Positions 34,901 to 43,017 of a stretch of DNA of 64,000 nucleotides are shown piece by piece. The position numbers were made by a program, and so were the translations under genes. The notes under the pieces were generated by a model that did not search any database, was not told the origin of the DNA, and worked only from the letters and a program-made list of their open reading frames with translations. Source of the DNA: Bacteroidota bacterium (lineage in GTDB: Bacteria; Bacteroidota; Bacteroidia; Chitinophagales; Saprospiraceae); contig PZPC01000011.1 in NCBI GenBank assembly GCA_003045895.1, positions 1 through 64,000 on the forward strand, in the 5' to 3' direction. Each line of letters opens with the position of its first letter. Positions within the stretch are counted from its first letter, which is position 1.

Positions 34901-37527
34901 TGACCTTCAGTGCGGATAAGGATAGCTACCAGGTGGGCCAACAAGTAAAACTGACCTTTCCGGCCGGTGGCAAGGGGCGGGCATTGCTCAGTTTGGCCAA
35001 TGGTTTGGGCGTGTTGGAAGAGCGCTGGCTGGACACCAAGGCGGGCGACAATACCTTTACTTTCAAAACAACACCAGCCATGTCGCCCACGGTCTATGCC
35101 AGCTTAGCCGTCATACAGCCCCATGACCAGGAACAAAATGACATGCCCATCCGGGCTTACGGTGTCATTCCGATCGGGGTAGAGGATCCGATGACGATCT
35201 TGAAACCCGTCGTTAACCTGCCCGCCGAAATCAAGCCCGAGCAGTCCTTTACGGTGGAAGTGCAGGAAGCTACCGGACAGGCCATGACCTACACCATTGA
35301 TATTGTCGACGAAGGGCTACTGAGTCTGACCCGGTTTAAAACCCCCAATCCCCACGATGCTTTTTTTGCCCGGGAAGCATTGGGTGTAAAAACCTGGGAC
35401 ATGTACAATTTCGTACTGGGCAAACAGGCCATTCAAATGGATCAAATCCTAAGTATTGGTGGTGACGGTGATCTGACGGGGGCGAAGCCCGCTGAGCGCG
35501 CCAATCGCTTCGAGCCAGTAGTGATTCACCTGGGCCCCTTTGAGTTGGGGCGCAAGGGCCGGGCTAAACATACCATCAAAATGCCCAATTACATTGGTGC
35601 GGTGCGTGCAATGGTTGTAGCCGCCGCCCCCCGGGCTTATGGGTCTACCGAAAAGACCGTTCCGGTGCGCAAACCCCTGATGGTTTTAGCCACCCTCCCG
35701 CGGGTGCTCGGAATCGGCGAATCCCTGGAGTTGCCCGTCAATGTCTTTGCCATGAAAAAAGGGCTGGGTAACGTCAGTATTCGCCTGGAAGAAACCACCG
35801 GGTTGGTCAAATTGACCAATACCCGCCAACAACTCAACTTCACCAATATTGGAGATGACCTGGTCAGCTTTCCGGTAGCCGTAGGCAATGCAACCGGAAT
35901 CGCCAAATTCCGGATTGTTGCCGAGGGTGGGGGAGAGCGGGCTACCCAGGAAATAGAAATCGATGTGCGCAATCCCAATCCCCGCCAGACGTTGGTGGAG
36001 CGTTTTGTGCTGGCGCCAGGGCAGGAAGGGGAACGAACGTATTCGCCCTTCGGATCGGCCGGTACGCGTATGGGTACCCTGGAGATGACTAACCTGCCAC
36101 CCATCGACCTGGAACGCCGCCTCGATTACCTAATCAGTTATCCCTACGGTTGCCTGGAGCAAACGGTATCGGCTGGGTTCCCCCAATTGTACCTGGCTAA
36201 TTTTATGCAACTGACCCAAAAGCAGGAGAATACCGCAAAAGCCAATGTAGCGGCAGCACTTCAGCGGCTGCGTCAATTTCAGACGGCTAAGGGAGGTTTT
36301 GCCTACTGGCCCAACCAAACGGAGGTTGCTTCCTGGTCGACAAATTATGCGGGCCATTTTCTGCTGGCCGCCAAGGCCAGGGGCTACACCTTGCCGGCGG
36401 GGCTGTTGGAAAACTGCCTGCGCTTCCAGAAAGAATCGGCACGGCGCTGGGATCCTTCCCTGGCCGATCTCGGGCATATCAGCAAGGAAAGTTACGAACT
36501 CGACCAGGCTTACCGCCTCTATACCCTGGCGCTGGCCGGGCAGCCAGAACTGGGCGCCATGAACCGGCTGCGGGAGCGTGGCCAATTGAGCAAAGCCAGT
36601 CGCTGGCGACTCGCGGCAGCCTACGCCCTGGCCGGACAGCAGGCTGCGGCAGAACAACTCATCAACAAGGTGGACACCCAGGTGGCGGCCTATCGGGAAT
36701 TGGGCAATACCTTCGGCTCGGCCCTGCGCGATAATGCCATGATCCTGGAGACGTTGTTGCTGCTGAAAAAACAAGCCGCTGCGGACCAACAAGTACAGTT
36801 CCTTTCAGCCGACCTCAGCTCGGGCGCCTGGTTGAGTACCCACGAAATTGCCTATAGTTTGTTGGCGCTCAGCAAATACGTAGGAGAAAACGAAAAATTG
36901 AGTTCAACCTACACGTTTACCTTGCAGCAGGAAGGAGGCAAAGCCATCGATGCGGGTGCCGATCACCCCTTCATGCAAATCAACCTGGCGGATCGCTCCG
37001 GCTTTGTACGGGTGAAAAACACCAGCAAACAGAAGCTTTTCGCCAGCATCATCAGGCAGGGACAGCCGCTGCCGGCGTCGGAGCAGGCGACACAGAACCA
37101 ATTAATGTTGAACGTTAACTACCAGGATGCCAATGGTCGTAGTGTGGATGTCACCAATTTGGAGCAAGGAACCGATTTCGTAGCCCTGGTGACCATCACT
37201 CATCCGGGAACGGTCAATTATCCGTATGAACAACTCGCTTTGGAACAAGTGTTTCCGGCTGGCTGGGAAATCACCAATACCCGCTTCGAAGGGGTGGCGG
37301 TAAGCCCTCAGGATGACTACGCTTACCGCGATTTTCGCGATGACCGGGTCTGTACTTTCTTCAACCTGAACAGTAGCCAAACCAAAACCTACGTGGTTTA
37401 TCTAACGGCAACGTATGCCGGGCGATTCTACTTGCCGGCCGCTACCTGTGGGGCGATGTATGACAATAAGATTTCTGCTAACACCGCCGGATTCTGGGTG
37501 GAGGTTAGTGCATCAGTAATTAATTAA
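31984..37527 (+). CDS. Bacterial alpha-2-macroglobulin lipoprotein
   Basis: A 1847-residue protease-trapping protein of the YfhM type. The start at 31984 gives a lipoprotein signal (FFVLLALISLSILTSC); the upstream TTG is unlikely. After an N-terminal Ig-like region come MG domains (GYIYGERGVWRPGDSVYLHF marks the bait-preceding MG domain), a central TVYASLAVIQPH region and an alpha-2-macroglobulin signature near IGAVRAMVVAAAP. The thioester motif GCLEQ has C1390 and Q1393, so covalent trapping is possible. Helical repeats of the thioester domain follow (AALQRLRQFQTAKGGFAYWP). It ends in a beta-sandwich. The usual penicillin-binding partner PBP1C is not next to it; a plug-domain lipoprotein follows after 14 bases. 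Confidence 0.95.
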   Translation: MNRFFVLLALISLSILTSCQPKRAARPMPESAQAYVLAYTQGIIFRTSSIRIQFAGNVVEETDIGSSPARNLVALSPAVAGNWTWEDRQTLAFTPTAMFDFSTSYLVTVQLGDLFDQVPEEAKVFEFAVNTRDPFVRIATEGLSTPDFAIREKQVLQGRLLTSDFVAADKASALLQATQQGRTLSLTWSHNDEGTVHYFTTGSINRGNEPSAVVLNWNGVAIGAQQKGQEKIEVPALGDFKVTAVTPINGGESRVDIHFSDPLDEQQDFSGLVSISNSDNEFRYLVAGHVLKVYPNTALSGEQKVSVFTGIRNRYQEKMPRTSLWDVTFTSVEPQVRLVGNGSILPTSTGLVFPFEAIGLQAVEVELFKIYNNNILQFLQNNSYDGNDEMARVGKVILRKSVQLNQLNPAANQQDWMRYALDLRQFFEADPKAIYQVRIGFQRSQSLYPCAVDRSYNFSNYDWQPENPDLLSSWYGIEGYYDNYSWEQRDDPCYPAYYNSDRFISRNVLASNLGIIVKSQQDKKYRIAVSDLRNTQPLAGVKVNFYNYQQQLLGTATTGSDGLAKIELPEKAFVLIAEASGDQGFLRLDDAEALSLSRFDVAGAETQEGLKGYIYGERGVWRPGDSVYLHFVLEDEQGLLPPAYPITFELRDARGQLVEKRVGVTPQGMIYPLWFKTQADSPTGIWEAKVITGGAHFQKTIRIETVKPNRIKIDLKFAETPLRLSGGSGEVKLTAAWLHGAPAANLKANVEASFSLRKDGFPRFKDYLFRDAENTQTANTAVVFDGDLDAAGEGTFAVKLPQATTAAGPLMMSLRSRVYESGGNFSTDNQSVEVHPFDFYAGLLLPTNRYGSPQITVGEKTVIELASANYAGEAAAGRTLKAELYRVEWRWWWDDDDVNGSRYSRDRNLSSLANVTRKTNAQGRASWDINVAEWGRYLLRVCDQSSGHCTSGYVYAGSPWYNEQEFSEEATMLTFSADKDSYQVGQQVKLTFPAGGKGRALLSLANGLGVLEERWLDTKAGDNTFTFKTTPAMSPTVYASLAVIQPHDQEQNDMPIRAYGVIPIGVEDPMTILKPVVNLPAEIKPEQSFTVEVQEATGQAMTYTIDIVDEGLLSLTRFKTPNPHDAFFAREALGVKTWDMYNFVLGKQAIQMDQILSIGGDGDLTGAKPAERANRFEPVVIHLGPFELGRKGRAKHTIKMPNYIGAVRAMVVAAAPRAYGSTEKTVPVRKPLMVLATLPRVLGIGESLELPVNVFAMKKGLGNVSIRLEETTGLVKLTNTRQQLNFTNIGDDLVSFPVAVGNATGIAKFRIVAEGGGERATQEIEIDVRNPNPRQTLVERFVLAPGQEGERTYSPFGSAGTRMGTLEMTNLPPIDLERRLDYLISYPYGCLEQTVSAGFPQLYLANFMQLTQKQENTAKANVAAALQRLRQFQTAKGGFAYWPNQTEVASWSTNYAGHFLLAAKARGYTLPAGLLENCLRFQKESARRWDPSLADLGHISKESYELDQAYRLYTLALAGQPELGAMNRLRERGQLSKASRWRLAAAYALAGQQAAAEQLINKVDTQVAAYRELGNTFGSALRDNAMILETLLLLKKQAAADQQVQFLSADLSSGAWLSTHEIAYSLLALSKYVGENEKLSSTYTFTLQQEGGKAIDAGADHPFMQINLADRSGFVRVKNTSKQKLFASIIRQGQPLPASEQATQNQLMLNVNYQDANGRSVDVTNLEQGTDFVALVTITHPGTVNYPYEQLALEQVFPAGWEITNTRFEGVAVSPQDDYAYRDFRDDRVCTFFNLNSSQTKTYVVYLTATYAGRFYLPAATCGAMYDNKISANTAGFWVEVSASVIN

Positions 37528-37541
37528 TAAATAAGGTATTA

Positions 37542-37946
37542 ATGAAAAATTTATCAAAGCTCTCCCTCACCTTGTTGCTAGGTTTGTTGTTGTCCTGGAG
37601 TTGTGTGACCTCTTCCGGAGGAACGCCCCGGCAAACCGTAGATTATTCCAATTTACAAAGCCTGGATCAGGTGCTCCGCATGCAGCCAAGCATCCAGGTT
37701 ACCGGTTCTGGACCGGGAACCAAAGTGGTCATTCGGGGCATTAGCAGTTTTGTCCTGAGTTCGGATCCGCTTTATGTTATTGATGGCAACCCCATCGGGC
37801 ACAGTTATTCCCTTGCTGATAATGCGGTCAATGTCCGGGATATCACCTCGGTGCGGGTTTTGGCCGGAAAAACCGAAACCACGATTTACGGGGAGGAAGG
37901 TAACAACGGTGTGATCATTATTAAGACCCGTGCTTCCTCCAATTAA
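37542..37946 (+). CDS. Plug-domain-only lipoprotein (TonB receptor plug without barrel)
   Basis: A 134-residue protein with a lipoprotein signal (LSLTLLLGLLLSWSC, Cys at about 21) followed by a single TonB-dependent-receptor plug domain: SLDQVLRMQPSIQV, VVIRGISSF, DPLYVIDGNPIG, VNVRDITSVRVLAGKTETTIYGEEGNNGVIIIKT. No beta-barrel follows. The gene is complete, with a stop right after the plug, so it is not an obvious truncation. It lies 14 bases after the macroglobulin gene, probably in its operon. A stand-alone plug may help assemble or block an outer-membrane receptor, or act as a periplasmic interaction domain; this is speculation. Confidence 0.85.
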   Translation: MKNLSKLSLTLLLGLLLSWSCVTSSGGTPRQTVDYSNLQSLDQVLRMQPSIQVTGSGPGTKVVIRGISSFVLSSDPLYVIDGNPIGHSYSLADNAVNVRDITSVRVLAGKTETTIYGEEGNNGVIIIKTRASSN

Positions 37947-37960
37947 GGGAGAGAAACGGG

Positions 37961-40900
37961 CTATCGAACCAAGGTGACCTGTCCACTTGTGGTCAAATTT
38001 TCGCCGGTAATACCCAGGCGGATGTGGTAAAGGTACACATCCGCCGGGGCTGGCTGGCCTTTGTACAATCCATCCCAGCCGAAATTGGCCGGGTCGTTAG
38101 TTGCAAAAACCAGTTGCCCCCAACGGTTGTAGATCTCCATGGTCAGTTGATCTACCGTTCCCTGTATAAAAGGCTTAAAGACGTCATTTACCCCATCTCC
38201 GTTAGGGGAGAAAATAGTGGGAATCCGGTAGTCCAGCAGCTGCAGCAGGACCGAGTCCGTGAGTACGCCGCAGGCATTGCGGTAAGTGACCACTGCATAG
38301 GCGGGTAAATTCGCTGCTGCCGGTTGATACCCCACCAGGGGGGTGTTGGTCCCGATTAAAACGCCTGCGAGCGTCCATTCAAAGGTGCCACTTCCACCAC
38401 CATCGGCAACGTCTGCCGCCAGATCTACCGTCGGGTGGGTACCCGTAAGCACGGGTACTGCGGCTATGGTTAATCCTGCCGGAGGTGTGTTTACGAAAAG
38501 TGTTGCCGTCTGTTCCATGGCTGCGCCACAGTCATTGCTGGCGGTGAGGGTATAGGTATCCGATTCATTTGGGGAAATCCTTAACCCCGGATCGTTACTG
38601 CTGAAGTTGGGATCCTGGAGTGATGTCCAAAAATAGTCTACCCCCGCCGCAGGAACAGCTAAATTGAGTTGTACCGTATCTCCTGAGCAGATGGCCTGGT
38701 TGTCGATCAACTGGATGGATGGTGGGCTATTTACCCGCACAGAAACCATTGGCAGGAACGTACAACCTTCGATGGTAATGCTGGGGGAATAAACCGTCGT
38801 GACCATTGGCGACGCTGTTGGGGCAAAGCAATCTGCACAAGACAAAGCGGTAGCGGGTGACCAACTGATCGTGCCACCAGCAGTGGAGTTGACAACCAGG
38901 TCGATACTTTCTCCCAGGCAAATAAGGGGATCGCGGGGTTGAATAGTTATACCTTCGGCTGTAATCACATGAAGGGTAACTTCCGCTACCGCTACACACC
39001 CTCCGTTGGTGGTCATCCGCTGGTAGGTGAAGGTGTCCGTTGCCGTCAATATTATATTGTAAAGGGAATCAGCAGTTTCCAATCCAATGCCCGACCAGGT
39101 GTGCATGATATTGGCATAGTGAGCAGGATCGTAGGCCGGCGAAGACAAAACAACCCGTTCTCCCTGGCAATAGCGATTTTCCGCAGGATCGGCGGTGATC
39201 GTCAACAATTGCGGCAAGGAATCAACCTGGATGTAAACGGAATCTTTCACCGCACAACCATTCACTTGAACGTCAGCGAAATAATAGGTGCTGACGCTGG
39301 GAGAAGCCTCTACGGTTAAACCCGTAGTAGCGCTCAGGCTACCATCGTCTGGCGACCAGGTTAGTCCCTCCCCATTGGTATTGGTTTCAGCACTAAGCGA
39401 AATACTTTGCCCTCGACAAAGCGCAGTTGCTGCGGTTGCAATAGTTACCCTGGGGGTAGCCTGGAGCAAATAGATGGAATCAGTAGCCACACAGCCCGGC
39501 CCGACCTGCCCTACGACGTAAACCCAGCCATCTTCTGCCGGCGTAGCCAGCGGCGTACTGGAGGTCGGGTTGTCGAAGACACTAACTGGGGTCCAGAAAT
39601 AGGTGGTAGCTCCTTCCACCACCAGTTCCGTACGGGTGTTCATACACAAGCGGACGGTATCCTGTCCGGTGTTGATGTCGACCCGGAGTCGATCCCGTAA
39701 TTCAATTTCAAGTTCCGCCAGGATGACCAGGCCACAGCCAAAATCCCTGGTCAGCATGATCGTGACCGTTTCGGTGCCTTCCTGGTCGTTCAGGTCTGTC
39801 AGTACGCTGACCGGAAACACGATTTCGTTGGTTCCGGGGGCAAAAGTAAGTTGTGGCGGTAGCGCCAAGGTGTAATCCAGCCCCAGGGTGGCGGTGCCGC
39901 CGAGTACAACGTTGTAGGCAACGGCAGCGCCGGGTGGATTGTCCATGCGAAAGACGATTTCATCGGGCTGATCGGTGCACCCTTCAATGAGGTAGTCGAC
40001 ACCCGAATTGAAGTTAACGGCAATTTCCGGTGTGCCCCCGCGCAATTCGGCAATAAATACCCCCGAATCATAAATACCATCAAAACGATCGGCAATGGCC
40101 AGCTTGAGGTGATAAGTTTGGCAGGGTGTCACCGTAGCCCGGGCGGTCAGGCTTTTCTTTACGCCCAAAAAATCAGCCGTCAGCCCATCGTACTGCAGGC
40201 TCAGCCCTACTTCGTTGTTGCGGTAATATTCCCAATTGTTGAGGTTGTTGACGCTGTTAATCTCCACAAAGGTATTGGTTCCCGGGAGGGTAGCAATATT
40301 CAGCTGGTTGTTGAGTGCCGGTAAGCCGGCAATTCCTGGGCCAGAGATCAGAAAGGCAAAGATGTCGTTGTAATCGTCGTTGGCAAATTCGGGGTATTCT
40401 TCTGAACCAAAGATGTACTCAAAGGCCAATTCGTTGGTATTGGCAAAAACGTCGAGTTCAATGACACAGGCATCCTGGGAACGGGTTCCGTTGCCAAAAA
40501 GCGTCGAGAGTGTATCCAGGTCTACATCACCGGGGCTTCCTAAGTCGGCCGTAAAGATATTGCCATCTCCCGGCGAAAAATTCGGGCCAGGGGCGTAACG
40601 CAACTCTCCCGTGGTGAGGAGCAAACCCTGGCGGAGCCCCAGATCGGTGTTGTCGCCAGCCGCAAAGGTCCCGTAAGCGCCAGCCCCGCAGTCAATGTGC
40701 GTAATGGTAGCTTGGGTTTGGGGTGTCGACAAGGCAGTGATGATGGCCTGGGCCGAGGCCGTCGCGTCAACGGAAATGGGGCTGTTCACAACACAAGGCA
40801 CCGCCGAACAGGTCCAACTGCCCGCAAAACCATCGAAAGTAGCGGAGCCATCCGAAACAAACTGGACCGTCAGGCAGCCACTGGTTGCCTGAACCGCAAA

Positions 40901-41728
40901 GCATACACCGGAAGATGCCGAGGCATAATCAATGCCGCCAATAGCTGTAATGAGGTTGCCCGGCAAGGCGGCGGCACCATCGTAAAACAGGAGTTGGTCC
41001 GTGGTGGCAAAATCATTGTATTCGATATTAAAATACGAAAGGGTAAAGTTGATGCAGGCAGAGGGAGGGGTAGGGCAGATGGTAAAGGTGTGGTTCTCGT
41101 TGTTGCTGTAATCGCCATCCGGGCCACCAGCATCATAGAGCAGACCACTGCAGGCGGTAGAGCTACCTTCGCTGATCAGATGGATCGGGTTTCTTTTATC
41201 AATACAGATGCTGAAACTGCCGGCAGGAGACGTAGCCGTTTCGGAAAAATCATTGATGCGCAGAAAATAGGTAATATTGGGCGTCAATCCTTCCGCCTGG
41301 AGTACAACCCTGTTCTGGCCCGGCGAGGCTGATGCGCACAACAATTCGGCCAGGCTATTAACCGCACAGACACCCCGGTACAAAGCTACCTGGGGATTCA
41401 GGAGAGCTGGTTCCCCGGCGGGCCCCGGCACGCCGGTTACGGTGATGGTATAATCAATAATGGTATCGCTGGTGGTAAAGGCAAACCAGACATCGCGCTG
41501 TACCGTGCCCCCATTGAAACAAGTGGGATTGTTACCAGCGCCAATTGAGGAGGCTGTTGCATGGCTATTGCTAAAAATAGCCGCTGTATTTACCGGATCA
41601 CTACTATCCGGGCAATAGGGTGCCCTCCCCAGGTCGATGACCCCCATGCAGTCGTCGTTTTCAGGTGGCTGGGCGAACAATCCATGACCAGCCATTGACA
41701 AAACCACGATGAGCATACCTATTCGCAT
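37961..41728 (-). CDS. T9SS type B sorting domain protein with choice-of-anchor L domain
   Basis: A 1255-residue secreted protein with a signal peptide (residues 1-19, cleavage near GLFAQ). An N-terminal beta-sandwich (about 25-180, VQRDVWFAFTT) is followed by a CUB-like domain (about 185-310, CSGLLYDAGGPDGDYSNNE). A choice-of-anchor L domain follows (about 320-570, FEYIFGSEEYPEF), then a Calx-beta-like repeat (GLDYTLALPPQLTFAPGT) and several Ig/PKD-like repeats. It ends in the type B T9SS domain (IFSPNGDGVND, IYNRWGQLVF, ADVYLYHIRL). It is likely a cell-surface adhesin or a gliding-related protein. Its 3' end is 14 bases from the plug-lipoprotein stop, convergent. It lies 40 bases downstream of the cytochrome c gene. 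Confidence 0.93.
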   Translation of the reverse strand: MRIGMLIVVLSMAGHGLFAQPPENDDCMGVIDLGRAPYCPDSSDPVNTAAIFSNSHATASSIGAGNNPTCFNGGTVQRDVWFAFTTSDTIIDYTITVTGVPGPAGEPALLNPQVALYRGVCAVNSLAELLCASASPGQNRVVLQAEGLTPNITYFLRINDFSETATSPAGSFSICIDKRNPIHLISEGSSTACSGLLYDAGGPDGDYSNNENHTFTICPTPPSACINFTLSYFNIEYNDFATTDQLLFYDGAAALPGNLITAIGGIDYASASSGVCFAVQATSGCLTVQFVSDGSATFDGFAGSWTCSAVPCVVNSPISVDATASAQAIITALSTPQTQATITHIDCGAGAYGTFAAGDNTDLGLRQGLLLTTGELRYAPGPNFSPGDGNIFTADLGSPGDVDLDTLSTLFGNGTRSQDACVIELDVFANTNELAFEYIFGSEEYPEFANDDYNDIFAFLISGPGIAGLPALNNQLNIATLPGTNTFVEINSVNNLNNWEYYRNNEVGLSLQYDGLTADFLGVKKSLTARATVTPCQTYHLKLAIADRFDGIYDSGVFIAELRGGTPEIAVNFNSGVDYLIEGCTDQPDEIVFRMDNPPGAAVAYNVVLGGTATLGLDYTLALPPQLTFAPGTNEIVFPVSVLTDLNDQEGTETVTIMLTRDFGCGLVILAELEIELRDRLRVDINTGQDTVRLCMNTRTELVVEGATTYFWTPVSVFDNPTSSTPLATPAEDGWVYVVGQVGPGCVATDSIYLLQATPRVTIATAATALCRGQSISLSAETNTNGEGLTWSPDDGSLSATTGLTVEASPSVSTYYFADVQVNGCAVKDSVYIQVDSLPQLLTITADPAENRYCQGERVVLSSPAYDPAHYANIMHTWSGIGLETADSLYNIILTATDTFTYQRMTTNGGCVAVAEVTLHVITAEGITIQPRDPLICLGESIDLVVNSTAGGTISWSPATALSCADCFAPTASPMVTTVYSPSITIEGCTFLPMVSVRVNSPPSIQLIDNQAICSGDTVQLNLAVPAAGVDYFWTSLQDPNFSSNDPGLRISPNESDTYTLTASNDCGAAMEQTATLFVNTPPAGLTIAAVPVLTGTHPTVDLAADVADGGGSGTFEWTLAGVLIGTNTPLVGYQPAAANLPAYAVVTYRNACGVLTDSVLLQLLDYRIPTIFSPNGDGVNDVFKPFIQGTVDQLTMEIYNRWGQLVFATNDPANFGWDGLYKGQPAPADVYLYHIRLGITGENLTTSGQVTLVR

Positions 41729-41768
41729 GACGTTAGCTTAATAGAAACAAGGCTTACAAGGTAAGCAT

Positions 41769-42173
41769 TTACTTGCATCCAACTAACTGTTGATGAACCT
41801 GTTCTACGGTTACAAACCCATAGTCGTTGCCCCAGGCCTGGTTGAGGTAGTTGATGAGGTTGGCGAGTTGGACTTCATTGAGGGTTTTGACGCCAGCCAT
41901 GGGCTCGTTGTAGGTGACACCGTTGACCACAATGGTATCGGCCTGCCCGTAACGGATAATGCAGGCAATTTTTTGTTGCTGGGTTTGCAGATAGTCAGAT
42001 TGCGCCAGCGGCGGAATGTTTCCGCCCAGGCCGGTACCGTTTGCCATGTGGCAATTTTCACAATGCGTGGTGTAAAGATTTTTGCCTTGGGTAAAGGGTT
42101 CATTGCCGCATCCCATATTGAAGAGGACCAGACATAAGAGTAAAAAAAATGTGCCGCTTGATGCCAATCGCAT
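41769..42173 (-). CDS. Mono-haem cytochrome c lipoprotein
   Basis: A 134-residue protein with a lipoprotein signal (FFLLLCLVLFNMGC) and one haem c motif CENCHMANGTGLGG, followed by IPPLAQSDYL. The distal Met ligand is likely in the YNEPMAGVKTL region, the usual class I pattern. It would carry electrons in the periplasm, tethered to a membrane. It begins 3 bases after the SCO gene, so the two form a unit, and the type B T9SS protein follows. A role as donor to an oxidase or as partner of SCO is inferred. Confidence 0.9.
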   Translation of the reverse strand: MRLASSGTFFLLLCLVLFNMGCGNEPFTQGKNLYTTHCENCHMANGTGLGGNIPPLAQSDYLQTQQQKIACIIRYGQADTIVVNGVTYNEPMAGVKTLNEVQLANLINYLNQAWGNDYGFVTVEQVHQQLVGCK

Positions 42174-42176
42174 AAG

Positions 42177-42806
42177 TTATTTGTTTAGTAATTGTTGAAT
42201 GTCTTCGAGCAATGTGTCAACGGATGCAGGATTGAGACCATTGGCATAGGCGCGAATGTAGCCAGCGGTGTCCACCAAAACGATGCGCCCAGAGTGGTCA
42301 AAGCCGCCGGGTGCGGAAGCGTCTTCCACAACGATATTGAAATAGTCATCGGCCAGATCGTAGATTTGCTGTCGGTCACCCGTGAGGAAATGCCACTTGC
42401 GGGCGTCGGTGATGCCGAGGTTGGTCGCATAGTGCAACAATCGTTCAACGGTATCGCGCTTGGGATCGATGCTGTAGGACAACAAAACCAACTGCTCTTC
42501 AGCGGGGAAAGCTTCCCGTATTTTTAACATTTGTAATTGTACCTTGGGGCAGATACTTGGGCAGGAGGTAAAGAAAAAATCAACGATCCGCAATTTGCCT
42601 TTCAGGCTGGCAGTGCTTACTGTATCACCGTTCTGATCCAGGAGCTGGAAATCGGGAACAGGATGGTAAATTTTATTGCCATCCAGCTTTTCGTAGGGGC
42701 CCAGAACAGGTAGTGGATCAGGTCGGTTGCAACCCAGCAAGCAAAAAAAGCAAACCACCCAAACCTTTAGCCCGGAAATTGCGAACGAAAAACGAGGTGT
42801 TGTCAT
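42177..42806 (-). CDS. SCO1/SenC family copper chaperone lipoprotein
   Basis: A thioredoxin-fold copper chaperone for cytochrome oxidase CuA assembly, or a thiol-disulfide reductase. The start at 42806 (MTTPRFSF) leaves a signal ending in the lipobox FFCLLGC; an ATG eight codons upstream (42830) is also possible. DFQLLDQNGDTVSTASLKGK leads to the copper motif FFFTSCPSICPKVQ (Cys-x3-Cys), and the third ligand His is in GFDHSGRIVLVD. It is 3 bases upstream of the cytochrome c gene. The cbb3 locus in this window has no CuA, so the client may be an aa3-type oxidase elsewhere. Confidence 0.92.
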   Translation of the reverse strand: MTTPRFSFAISGLKVWVVCFFCLLGCNRPDPLPVLGPYEKLDGNKIYHPVPDFQLLDQNGDTVSTASLKGKLRIVDFFFTSCPSICPKVQLQMLKIREAFPAEEQLVLLSYSIDPKRDTVERLLHYATNLGITDARKWHFLTGDRQQIYDLADDYFNIVVEDASAPGGFDHSGRIVLVDTAGYIRAYANGLNPASVDTLLEDIQQLLNK

Positions 42807-43017
42807 GGGCTGTTTTTTGTAAGGATCCAAAATATTTCAACACCAATGGCGGCCTATATGTTGTCAAGTTACAGCCGAATAGCCGTTATTGTCGTCCGAA
42901 AGAATTAATTAACGAAATTACTTTTTTCCACCAACCAAGCTATTGTTTTTTTGTTAAACTTTCAATACTTTCAAAAAGAACAATATACTTTGGTTGTGAT
43001 TTAAAATACTTTCTCCT

